Below, piece by piece: positions 26,447 through 34,038 of a stretch of DNA of 64,000 nt. How positions within the stretch are numbered: the stretch's first letter is position 1; each line of letters starts with the position of its first letter. The notes beneath the pieces are model-generated. The model was given only the letters and a program-made list of their open reading frames with translations, made no database searches and was not told where the DNA came from. Source of the stretch: an uncultured Eggerthella sp. (GTDB lineage Bacteria > Actinomycetota > Coriobacteriia > Coriobacteriales > Eggerthellaceae); contig CAJKUH010000006.1 of the NCBI GenBank assembly GCA_905203045.1, positions 1 through 64,000 of the forward strand, in the 5' to 3' direction. Position numbers and translations under genes: made by a program.

Positions 26447-27174
26447 CGGTGCTCCTTCGTTTCGACACGGTAGCGGTAGGTGCCCTCGGAAAGCTGCCGC
26501 TCTATGGCGTGGTACTCGCCTTCGGTTATGGGGACGAAGCGCAGGTAATCGCCCGCCTGGTAGAGGATGGGTTCTTCGCGTGTTGGGTCGTAAGGGCGCA
26601 AGGGCGTGCGGCCTATCAGCTGCCAACCGCCCGGAGAGGCAAGGGGATAGATGCCGGTTTGCGCGCCGCCGATGCCCACCGAGCCCGCTTCTATCACGGT
26701 GCGGGGGGTTGCCAGACGCGGGGTGTGCAGGCGCTTGTCAAGCCCGCCAAGATAGGCGAACCCGGGAAGGAAGCCCAGCATGTCGATAAGGTAATCGTGC
26801 CCGGTGTGCAGGGAGACTACCTCGCTGACGGAAAGGCCGGCATGCTGCGCCACTGTTTCGATATCGGGGCCGAAGGCGCCTCCGTAGCATACGGGAATTT
26901 CGATCACGCGTTTTGATTCATCGCTGTCAGGTGCAATATCTTGCAGCTGCGCTTCAAGGGCACGGCAAAGCTCGTCGTAGCCCAGTTCCATTGGGTTGTA
27001 GCAAACCATAAGGGAACAGAAGGTAGGCAACGTTTCGGTCACGCCGGGAATGGGCGCCGCATCAAGCCGCTTTGCCGCCGCACGAACCAACGCTCCGGTT
27101 TCAGGGGATATGGTGGTGCCGAACTCGATGTTGAGAGCGCAGTCGCCAGCAGCGGTTATGCGGAAGCTTGCCAT
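26443..27174 (-). CDS. pxpB: 5-oxoprolinase subunit B (KipI family)
   Basis: 243-aa AHS1/KipI-family protein. Seen: RITAAGDCALNIEFG at the N-terminus, VCYGGAFGPDIETVA near residue 95, LPGFAYLGGLDKRLHTPRLATPR, and SPGGWQLIGRTP. First gene of the minus-strand operon pxpB-pxpC-accB-accC-DUF1445-pxpA. The start at 27174 has a purine-rich GGCAGGGCG upstream; ATG 27213 is less likely. Confidence 0.93.
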   Translation of the reverse strand: MASFRITAAGDCALNIEFGTTISPETGALVRAAAKRLDAAPIPGVTETLPTFCSLMVCYNPMELGYDELCRALEAQLQDIAPDSDESKRVIEIPVCYGGAFGPDIETVAQHAGLSVSEVVSLHTGHDYLIDMLGFLPGFAYLGGLDKRLHTPRLATPRTVIEAGSVGIGGAQTGIYPLASPGGWQLIGRTPLRPYDPTREEPILYQAGDYLRFVPITEGEYHAIERQLSEGTYRYRVETKEHR

Positions 27175-27521
27175 ACGCCCTGCCTTTCTTGGTGCTTGTT
27201 GCTCGCTTCTCACTGTAGCGTGTTCCGTGTTTCTTGCCGGTTTCGATTGCGCTAAGGGTTGCGGGGCGCCTTGTTTCGGGCGAAAGGCGGTTTCTTGCAG
27301 TGCTCCGGGTGCCAGCTCTGCAAAGCGGGGCCTTCTGGTGCCGTTTCCAACAAACAGCGTGAAGCGTTTGGTTTTTCTACAAATGGGGAGTTTCTGTAAA
27401 GGGCTATAGCCGCCATGGGCGTTTTTGCCCGGCGGGCTACAATAACAAAGTTCTACCTATATATAAGTAAGCCTGCGCTTTCCTCGGCGCAGGCACAAGG
27501 CATAAGGAGGTGTCCCCAAGC
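27175..27521. promoter_or_regulatory. Divergent promoter gap between pxpB and YhgE genes
   Basis: 347 bp without a gene. Visible features are TACAAT (27435-27440) as a -10 candidate for the plus-strand genes and a GCCTGCGC/GCGCAGGC hairpin (27472-27495) in their leader, directly before the AAGGAGG ribosome site. No convincing operator for the pxp operon was recognised. Confidence 0.35.
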
Positions 27522-30110
27522 GTGAAGAATGCCCTCCGCGTTCTCAAGCGCGATTACCTGCGCTTGCTCAAGGCGCCCGCCGCATTGACGGTTGTGTTCG
27601 TCTTGGTCGTGCTTCCTTCTCTCTATACCTGGTTCAATGTTGTTGGTTTTTGGGACCCCTACGGCAACACGGGCAATATCCGCGTGTGCGTGGTAAACGA
27701 AGACGAGGGTGCCACTATGGACGGCATGGGTGACCTTGACCTGGGCGGACAGGTGGTCGATCAGCTGCAAACCAACGATCAGCTAGGTTGGACGTTCACC
27801 GACAAAGACACCGCCATGGAAGAGGTGAACTCGGGCAAGGCCTATGCGGCGTTCGTCATTCCCTCCGACTTCAGCTATGACGTAACCACGTTCCTCACGG
27901 GCGATTTCACCCAACCGAAGCTTGAATATTACGTGAACGAGAAAGCGGGCGGCGTTTCGACGAAGGTAACCGACACCGGTGCCAACACGCTTGATGAAAC
28001 CATCAACTCCACGTTCGTTTCCACGGTAAGCGGCGTTGTTGCCGATGTGGTGAACAAGAGCGTGGGCCAGGCGCAAAGCGACCTTGATGGCGCGAAGACG
28101 TCTATCGGCGTGCAGCTCGATAAAGCCAACGCGTCACTTGCCGATGCGCGCAACGCCGTTGCCGACTTGTCTTCTGCTTCGGACGACTTGTCTTCGAAGA
28201 CCAACGACGCGAAGAACAGGCTCCAGAACGCCAAGGGCGATATCTCTAACTTGAGCACGCAGCTTTCCGAGGCATCGCAGCTGCTTTCCGAAACCCAGAA
28301 CGCGTTGGGGCCGTTCGTCACGCAGATGACGGGCGTGCTGGACAAGTCTTCCCAGCTTTCCTCCCAGGCGGCCAGCAATGCAACGGCTGCGGTGGGGCAG
28401 GTGAACGGCTCGGTGCAGGGTGCCGAGGGAACCGTGAACGCTGCCGTTGAGCAGGGCAATGCGGTGGTTTCCATGAACGAAGCGGCTATCAAGTCGTTGA
28501 AGGATTTGGCGGAAACGCCCGGCATGGACGAATCCACAAGCCAAGCGCTTCTTTCTGCAGCAAGCTCTCTGGAAACCCAGAACGCGAACTTGAAAAGCGC
28601 CATCAGCGGCGCAAGCGACAGCTACGCGAAGCTGCAGGCTGCCTCGAACGACATCAACTCCGCAACCGACAAGGTGAACAGCGCGTTCCAGAGCACGCTG
28701 AAGAACACCGATTCCTATCGCGGGAGCCTTACCAGCGAAACGCTTCCTGCCTTGAACGACGGCACCACGAAGCTTTCCAATTCGCTGGCGGGTCTTTCCA
28801 CGGCGGTTTCCAACCAGGCTTTGCTTATCGACCAGTCCATGACGGCGCTCGACCAGCTGAACTCTGCGCTGCAGACCACGGCAACGGCGTTGGGACAGAC
28901 CGATGGCGTGCTTTCCGGTTTCCAGACTGATATCGACACGGTGAAAACCGATCTCTTGGCGCTGGGCACGGCTGGCGCATTGGGCGACCTGTTCGGCAAG
29001 GACGGGCTGGACGCCAGCAAGATTGCCGACTTCATGCTTTCGCCCACGCAGCTGCAGACGGTGGAACTGTATTCGGTGAACGCCTACGGCTCTGCCATGG
29101 CTCCGTTGTTCATGAACATGACGCTGTGGATCGGCGTGTTCATGCTGCTGGTTATCTTGCGTCAGGAGGTTGACGACGAGGGCATCCCGAACCTTTCCTC
29201 ACGTGAACGGTACTTGGGCAAATGGCTGTTCTTGGCCCCGCTTGTTTCCCTGCAGGCCATTGTGTGCTGCGCGGGCAACCTCTTCTTGGGCGTGCAAGTG
29301 GCAAGTGTGCCGTTGTTCTTCCTGACGGCGGTGTTCGCCTCGCTTACGTATCTGTGCATCCAGTACGCGCTGTCGGTGCTGTTCCAGCATATTGGCAAGG
29401 GCTTGTGCATCATCCTTATCTTCGTGCAGATTCCTGGTGCCACGGGCTTGTACCCCATCGAGATGACGCCCGATTTCTTCCAGGCGGTGTATCCGGTATT
29501 CCCGTTCACGTATGGCATCAACGCCCTGCGCGAAACCATCGCGGGCTTCTACGGATTCCAGTGGGGCGGCGAAATGGGCATGCTGCTGCTGTACTTCCTG
29601 GTGTTCTTTGTGGGCGGTTTCTTGGTGCGTCCGTTCCTGACGAATGTGAATCGGATGTTCAACAAGCAGATTGCCGCAACCGATATTCTGAACGGCGAGG
29701 AATCCGAGCTGCCTGCGCGGCGTTATCGCATGGACCAGCTGTTCCGCGTTCTTGCTGACAGGACGGAGTATCGAAGCGAACTTGCCCAGAGCGCCAAGCG
29801 CTTCATGCATCTGTATCCGAAGCTGAGAAAGGGCAGCATGATTTTCGGTTTGGCGGTTCCCGCCATCGTCACGCCCATCCTCTCGGTACTGGGCTTCGAG
29901 AAGGTGATCGTGCTTACCTGTTGGCTGGCATGGTTGGTTCTTATCATCCTGTTCCTTGTGGTGGTTGAGTTCGTCCGCGATAGGCTGGCGCACGAGATTG
30001 CCTTGGACGACCTTTCCGATGACGAGCTGCGCGAGCTGTTCCAAGCGCGCGACGGCGTTTCCGATTCGCCGGCTCCGAAACCCGTTGAGCTGAAGGGCGG
30101 TGCGAAGTAA
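27522..30110 (+). CDS. YhgE/Pip family membrane protein (first of two)
   Basis: 862-aa protein with one N-terminal TM (LTVVFVLVVLPSLYTWFNVV), a large extracytoplasmic region (about residues 45-510) dominated by Ser/Ala/Asn-rich coiled coil, and a cluster of TMs from about residue 530, followed by a cytoplasmic tail. This is the YhgE/Pip (phage infection protein) architecture; relatives serve as phage receptors or act with type VII secretion and heterologous exporters. GTG at 27522 is preferred because the GTG at 27510 overlaps the AAGGAGG ribosome site. No ESX genes lie nearby, so the role is unknown. Confidence 0.87.
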   Translation: MKNALRVLKRDYLRLLKAPAALTVVFVLVVLPSLYTWFNVVGFWDPYGNTGNIRVCVVNEDEGATMDGMGDLDLGGQVVDQLQTNDQLGWTFTDKDTAMEEVNSGKAYAAFVIPSDFSYDVTTFLTGDFTQPKLEYYVNEKAGGVSTKVTDTGANTLDETINSTFVSTVSGVVADVVNKSVGQAQSDLDGAKTSIGVQLDKANASLADARNAVADLSSASDDLSSKTNDAKNRLQNAKGDISNLSTQLSEASQLLSETQNALGPFVTQMTGVLDKSSQLSSQAASNATAAVGQVNGSVQGAEGTVNAAVEQGNAVVSMNEAAIKSLKDLAETPGMDESTSQALLSAASSLETQNANLKSAISGASDSYAKLQAASNDINSATDKVNSAFQSTLKNTDSYRGSLTSETLPALNDGTTKLSNSLAGLSTAVSNQALLIDQSMTALDQLNSALQTTATALGQTDGVLSGFQTDIDTVKTDLLALGTAGALGDLFGKDGLDASKIADFMLSPTQLQTVELYSVNAYGSAMAPLFMNMTLWIGVFMLLVILRQEVDDEGIPNLSSRERYLGKWLFLAPLVSLQAIVCCAGNLFLGVQVASVPLFFLTAVFASLTYLCIQYALSVLFQHIGKGLCIILIFVQIPGATGLYPIEMTPDFFQAVYPVFPFTYGINALRETIAGFYGFQWGGEMGMLLLYFLVFFVGGFLVRPFLTNVNRMFNKQIAATDILNGEESELPARRYRMDQLFRVLADRTEYRSELAQSAKRFMHLYPKLRKGSMIFGLAVPAIVTPILSVLGFEKVIVLTCWLAWLVLIILFLVVVEFVRDRLAHEIALDDLSDDELRELFQARDGVSDSPAPKPVELKGGAK

Positions 30111-32299
30111 TGAAAGTTATTTGGCAGCTTTTCGTCAACGACATGAAGCGTATATTCGGCAACCTGGTTACCGGACTCATCATTTTGGGTTTGGTGCTGC
30201 TGCCTTCCATCTTCAGCTGGTATAACGTGCTTGCCTGCTGGGATGTGTTCCACAACACGGGCAATTTGAAGGTTGCCGTGGTGAACAACGACGAAGGGTA
30301 CCAGAGCGACTTGGTGCCCCTGAAAGTGAACATGGGCGAGCAGGTTTCCACGTCGCTTCTGGCAAACAACCAGATGGATTGGATCCTTACCGATGAAGAC
30401 GACGCCATGGATGGCGCCAAATCGGGCAAGTACTATGCTGCGGTGGTCATCCCTGAAAGCTTCAGCAAGGATATGATGACGTTCTATTCGGACGAGTCGT
30501 CCCATGCTGATTTGATCTACTACAGCAACGACAAGAAGAATGTGGTCGCGCCGAAGCTGACCGACCAAGGTGCTAGCAAGGCATCGGACATGGTGAACCA
30601 GGTGTTCACCAAAACCATTACCGAGGTCGGCTTGAATGTGGCGTCTTCGTTGTTGAAGTACTCCGACAATGCGAACCTCGATAGTAGGCTCGGCGATTTG
30701 GCCGACCATGTGAACTCGATGGGCGCTCAGATGTCCGATGCCTCGAAAACGCTGAAGACCTATGCTTCAGTACTCGATGCGTCGCAGTCGCTGGTAACGG
30801 GTTCGGCGCAGCTGCTGGGCCAGGCAGGTGACTCTGCTTCGCAGGTGATGGATTCCGCCAATCAGGCAAAAGACTCGGTTTCTTCCATGAGCGATGCACT
30901 GAAGGCTTCGAACGATGTGTTGGGCCAGGCTATTTCGAACAGTGCTTCGGGCTATGACGGCTTGTCCAGCTCCATTGATGCCGCTTTCGCTTCTTCGGGC
31001 GATTTGGCCGGCTCCTCAGCGACGAATCTGCGCTCGCAGGCTGATTCGGTGAAGAGCAAAGCAGATCAGTTCGAGTCGCTCGCAAGCCAGATCGACGATT
31101 TGGCTGCCCAGCAGACTGACCCCGACTTGCAGAAGACCTTGGAGGGCCTGGCAAAGCAGATGCATGTTTCCGCTGACTCCCAGGAGGCTTTGGCGAAGGG
31201 ACTTGCCGATGCCGCTAGCGGCATCGAGAGCGGCAATGCCGATGCCCAAAGCAAGCATCAGGAGGTAAGCGGCCTGATCGACGAGGCAAAGCAGAGCGTG
31301 GGCGAGCTTTCTGACGACTACAATTCCACCATCAAGCCCCAGCTTGATACGTTGATGGGCCAGATTTCCTCCATGTCAAGCTCGCTTTCCTCGAGCGCTT
31401 CCACGCTTGATTCGGTGAGCGACGACTTGCAGAACGGTGCGGATTCCTTGTCTGGGCGCATTGCCACGGCAAAGCAGAAGCTGCTCGACACGGCATCGGA
31501 CCTTGATTCTTCAGCCGAGAAGTTCACTTCGCTTTCTGCGGCGATGTACGAAGCGCTCTCTTCGGGCGATATCGAGCAGTTGAAGACGGTACTGTACTCT
31601 GACCCGGATGCGTTGGCTTCCGCCTTGGCGGCGCCGGTGCAGCTTGAGCGCCATGCAGTGTTCCCGGCAGAGAACTTCGGCTCCCAGATGGCTCCGCTGT
31701 ACACCACATTGGGCCTGTGGGTTGGTTCGCTGCTGTTGGCGGTTGCCATCAAGGTGAACGTTTCACGCAAGGCGCAATTGGAGCTGGGCTACCCGAAACT
31801 TCACCAACTGTTCTTGGGACGTTTTGGCGTGTTTGCGTTCGTTTCGCTGTGCCAAACCACCATTCTGGCATTGGGCAACATGCTGTTCTTGCAGGTGCAG
31901 GTTGAAGAGCCCTTGCTGTACCTGATCTGCTTCTGGCTGGCGGGGTTGGTGTTCACGTTCATCATCTACACGTTGGTGGTGTCGTTTGCCAACTTGGGCA
32001 AGGCGATTGCCGTGTTCCTGCTTATCATCCAGGTTACTTCGGGCGGTGGCAGTTACCCGCTGCAGACGTTGCCTGACTTCTTCCAGTGGCTGAGCCCGTT
32101 CTTGCCGGCAACGCATGTTATCAGCGCTATGCGTGCGGCCATGATGGGCGTGTACTGCAACGACTTCTGGATAGAGATCGGCCAGCTTCTGCTGTTCGTG
32201 GTGCCGTTCTTGTTGCTGGGCCTGGTATTCAGAAAGCCCCTTATGAAGTTCCTGAATTGGTACGTCGAAAAGGTGGAAGAATCGAAGTTGGTATGTTGA
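30110..32299 (+). CDS. YhgE/Pip family membrane protein (second of two)
   Basis: 729-aa paralogue of the upstream gene with the same plan: N-terminal TM (LIILGLVLLPSIFSWYNVLACWD), coiled-coil ectodomain with many Ser and Asp, then about five TMs near the C-terminus, ending without the long cytoplasmic tail. The start overlaps the previous stop (TAATG), so the pair is coupled and may form a heteromer. The conserved TSGGGSYPLQTLPDFFQWLSPF loop matches the family's C-terminal domain. Confidence 0.88.
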   Translation: MKVIWQLFVNDMKRIFGNLVTGLIILGLVLLPSIFSWYNVLACWDVFHNTGNLKVAVVNNDEGYQSDLVPLKVNMGEQVSTSLLANNQMDWILTDEDDAMDGAKSGKYYAAVVIPESFSKDMMTFYSDESSHADLIYYSNDKKNVVAPKLTDQGASKASDMVNQVFTKTITEVGLNVASSLLKYSDNANLDSRLGDLADHVNSMGAQMSDASKTLKTYASVLDASQSLVTGSAQLLGQAGDSASQVMDSANQAKDSVSSMSDALKASNDVLGQAISNSASGYDGLSSSIDAAFASSGDLAGSSATNLRSQADSVKSKADQFESLASQIDDLAAQQTDPDLQKTLEGLAKQMHVSADSQEALAKGLADAASGIESGNADAQSKHQEVSGLIDEAKQSVGELSDDYNSTIKPQLDTLMGQISSMSSSLSSSASTLDSVSDDLQNGADSLSGRIATAKQKLLDTASDLDSSAEKFTSLSAAMYEALSSGDIEQLKTVLYSDPDALASALAAPVQLERHAVFPAENFGSQMAPLYTTLGLWVGSLLLAVAIKVNVSRKAQLELGYPKLHQLFLGRFGVFAFVSLCQTTILALGNMLFLQVQVEEPLLYLICFWLAGLVFTFIIYTLVVSFANLGKAIAVFLLIIQVTSGGGSYPLQTLPDFFQWLSPFLPATHVISAMRAAMMGVYCNDFWIEIGQLLLFVVPFLLLGLVFRKPLMKFLNWYVEKVEESKLVC

Positions 32300-32411
32300 T
32301 CCGGCATTGGTCGCATGGCTTCAGTGCCACATAATGCGGGGCAGCTCCCTTGGGGCATCCCTTGTTTGCCATGCGTTTGAATCTTTGACGGGGCACTTGC
32401 TCCCTTACGAA

Positions 32412-32453
32412 AAGAGCCTGCATCCCTTATAGGGGCTGCAGGCTCTTCTTTTC
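32412..32453 (+). terminator. Terminator of the YhgE pair
   Basis: AAGAGCCTGCA (32412-32422) pairs with TGCAGGCTCTT (32437-32447), followed by CTTTTCTT. Confidence 0.85.
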
Positions 32454-32486
32454 TTCGTGGTATTTCGTCGGGGCATCGGCGACACG

Positions 32487-32518
32487 AAAAAGGGCGACCT
32501 TTATAGGCCGCCCTTTGG
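32487..32518 (-). terminator. Terminator of the Nim-like gene
   Basis: On the minus strand AAAGGGCG-GCCTATAAAGGT-CGCCCTTT followed by TTCG, directly after the stop of the gene at 32520. Confidence 0.8.
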
Positions 32519-32519
32519 T

Positions 32520-33047
32520 TTAGGCACGTTGTTTGCCCGTGAAAGTGTCGATGTCTATGCAGTAGATATTGGTGCGGGCTAAGGCTTGGTCGGTGAACCC
32601 GGCGCTGGCTTCGGGTGCCAAGTGGTGCATGATGCGGGTAAGGCCGTAGCGCTTGGCATCGGTGCCCTGAATGCGATGCACAGTGCCCGTGCCCATGATG
32701 CTGCGATAGGCGTATGAATAAGCGCAGGCATAGGGGCCGTCGATCACGCCGTCTTCGATGTCCATTTCGATGGCGACGCGCGGTTCGCGATTGAACAGAT
32801 CAGCCTTGCGCCCTTCGGCGGCGGAGTGAACCCACAAGGCCAACCGTGGGGTGGGGGCGGCGTTGCCGGGGCTTTCAGGGTCGGCCCAATCGTAGCCGAA
32901 GCTCATGGGAACGATGAACATGCCCTCTTCGTCGAATGCTCCGATGCGCACCGTGTTGCATGCCTCAACGATGGCGTGCAGCTGGTCGACGTTGCGCACT
33001 TGGCGGCTTGCTTGGCGCATAGGGCGGTGCAGTGGTTCGTTTTCCAT
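32520..33047 (-). CDS. Pyridoxamine 5'-phosphate oxidase-like flavoprotein (NimA-related)
   Basis: 175-aa split-barrel flavin-binding protein. It starts MENEPLHRPMRQASRQV with AGGAGG upstream. The segments TVRIGAFDEEGMFIVPMSFGYDW, LALWVHSAAEGRKADLFNREPRVAIEMD and YRSIMGTGTVHRI are typical of the 5-nitroimidazole reductase (Nim) group, some members of which reduce metronidazole to an inactive amine. Whether this one confers resistance cannot be told; many family members are housekeeping reductases. Confidence 0.82.
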   Translation of the reverse strand: MENEPLHRPMRQASRQVRNVDQLHAIVEACNTVRIGAFDEEGMFIVPMSFGYDWADPESPGNAAPTPRLALWVHSAAEGRKADLFNREPRVAIEMDIEDGVIDGPYACAYSYAYRSIMGTGTVHRIQGTDAKRYGLTRIMHHLAPEASAGFTDQALARTNIYCIDIDTFTGKQRA

Positions 33048-33275
33048 GGGTCCTCCTGTTTCGTTCTGACACGATGGTAGCAAAGAAAACAATTGCAGCC
33101 CAAATCCTTTGCGTGATTGCCATTTAGCTTTTTAAGGTCGTCGCGCTTGCACTCCTCATTGCGCTTCCTTCCGCTTGCGGCAAAATGTGGCGCTTCTTAT
33201 TTCCTTACTTCAATTTTCTCAACGTTTTCTCATGCCTTTCTCACCTGGCCTGTAGCGTTTTCCCTGCTGAATTAA

Positions 33276-33290
33276 TTTCGTTGTACGAAA
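33276..33290. promoter_or_regulatory. Inverted repeat before the toxin-antitoxin-like pair
   Basis: TTTCGT-TGT-ACGAAA ending 20 bp before the TTG start, overlapping the expected promoter. RHH antitoxins commonly bind such repeats to repress their own operon. The rest of the 262-bp gap shows no gene. Confidence 0.45.
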
Positions 33291-33309
33291 ATAGGAGGGA
33301 GGATATACT

Positions 33310-33639
33310 TTGGATAAGCTGATAATTCACCCACATGCGTTTAAGCACGGTTTATCAGTGCATCAAATCGTAGAAGCATGGGAAGACCCTCTGGGCGTAA
33401 AGCGCCCAAGAGACGATACCTATTGGGTTGCCATTGGCTTTGACTTAAAGGGGAATGGAATCGAGCTGGTTGCTGCGCAATCTGCTGATGGCTCGTATTT
33501 GATATTCCATGCGAACAGTCCAATAAGCATCTCTGTTCAGCGGGAGCTGAAGATCAAAAGAGGGAAAAGAGGCGGTCATGCAAGCGGAAAAAGACGTAAC
33601 GAAGACAAGTGTTGCCGTTCTGCAAGAAGGCGACCTTAG
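33310..33639 (+). CDS. Probable toxin of a type II toxin-antitoxin pair
   Basis: 109-aa small basic-tailed protein beginning at TTG 33310 behind AGGAGGG. The pattern HPHAFKHGLSVHQIVEAWEDP, then YWVAIGFDLKGNGIELVAAQ and YLIFHANSPISI, matches a compact BrnT/DUF4258-like RNase-fold toxin type that is frequent in Actinobacteria; the exact family is not certain. It overlaps the next gene by 62 bp in another frame, an arrangement common in such pairs. The C-terminal RGGHASGKRRNEDKCCRSARRRP may be an overlap-driven tail. Confidence 0.6.
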   Translation: MDKLIIHPHAFKHGLSVHQIVEAWEDPLGVKRPRDDTYWVAIGFDLKGNGIELVAAQSADGSYLIFHANSPISISVQRELKIKRGKRGGHASGKRRNEDKCCRSARRRP

Positions 33640-33922
33640 CGGGGGATTCGTTTTGCGCAACGGTGAGGTTTTCGAGGAAGAAGACATTTCTGCTATTTGC
33701 GAAAACATCGAAAAGGGCGTATTTCCTGGAGAAGGTTGGTCAGGCGAACCGATGGTAGGCCGTCCGTTGAAATTCGGTGAGAAAATGAAACAAGTGGGAT
33801 TCAAGGAGCCGCTTAACAAGATAGCTGCCATTGACGCGAGGGCGGAGCAACTGGGCATGAAGCGATCTGACTACTTGCGCCATTTGGTTGACGAAGACTT
33901 GGCGCGCGCAGGGGTAGCGTAG
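33578..33922 (+). CDS. Probable RHH antitoxin partner
   Basis: 114-aa acidic protein. Its C-terminus PLNKIAAIDARAEQLGMKRSDYLRHLVDEDLARA reads like a ribbon-helix-helix DNA-binding segment (MetJ/Arc type). The N-terminal half would be the toxin-binding part. The start overlaps the toxin gene and has AGAGGCGG upstream. A terminator follows. The pair looks autoregulated through the 33276 repeat; this is inference from layout. Confidence 0.6.
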   Translation: MQAEKDVTKTSVAVLQEGDLSGGFVLRNGEVFEEEDISAICENIEKGVFPGEGWSGEPMVGRPLKFGEKMKQVGFKEPLNKIAAIDARAEQLGMKRSDYLRHLVDEDLARAGVA

Positions 33923-33964
33923 TCCTTCCGGTCGTCTCGGGACGCAACGAAAATAGACGTTTAG

Positions 33965-33993
33965 GCGGAGCCGTTGGTGGGCTCCGCTTTTTG
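33965..33993 (+). terminator. Terminator of the toxin-antitoxin-like pair
   Basis: GCGGAGCC/GGCTCCGC stem with a 7-nt loop followed by TTTTTG. Confidence 0.9.
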
Positions 33994-34038
33994 TTTCGGT
34001 GGGTGTGGGCTTTTTGCCGGCGCTCATTGTTCGTTTTG

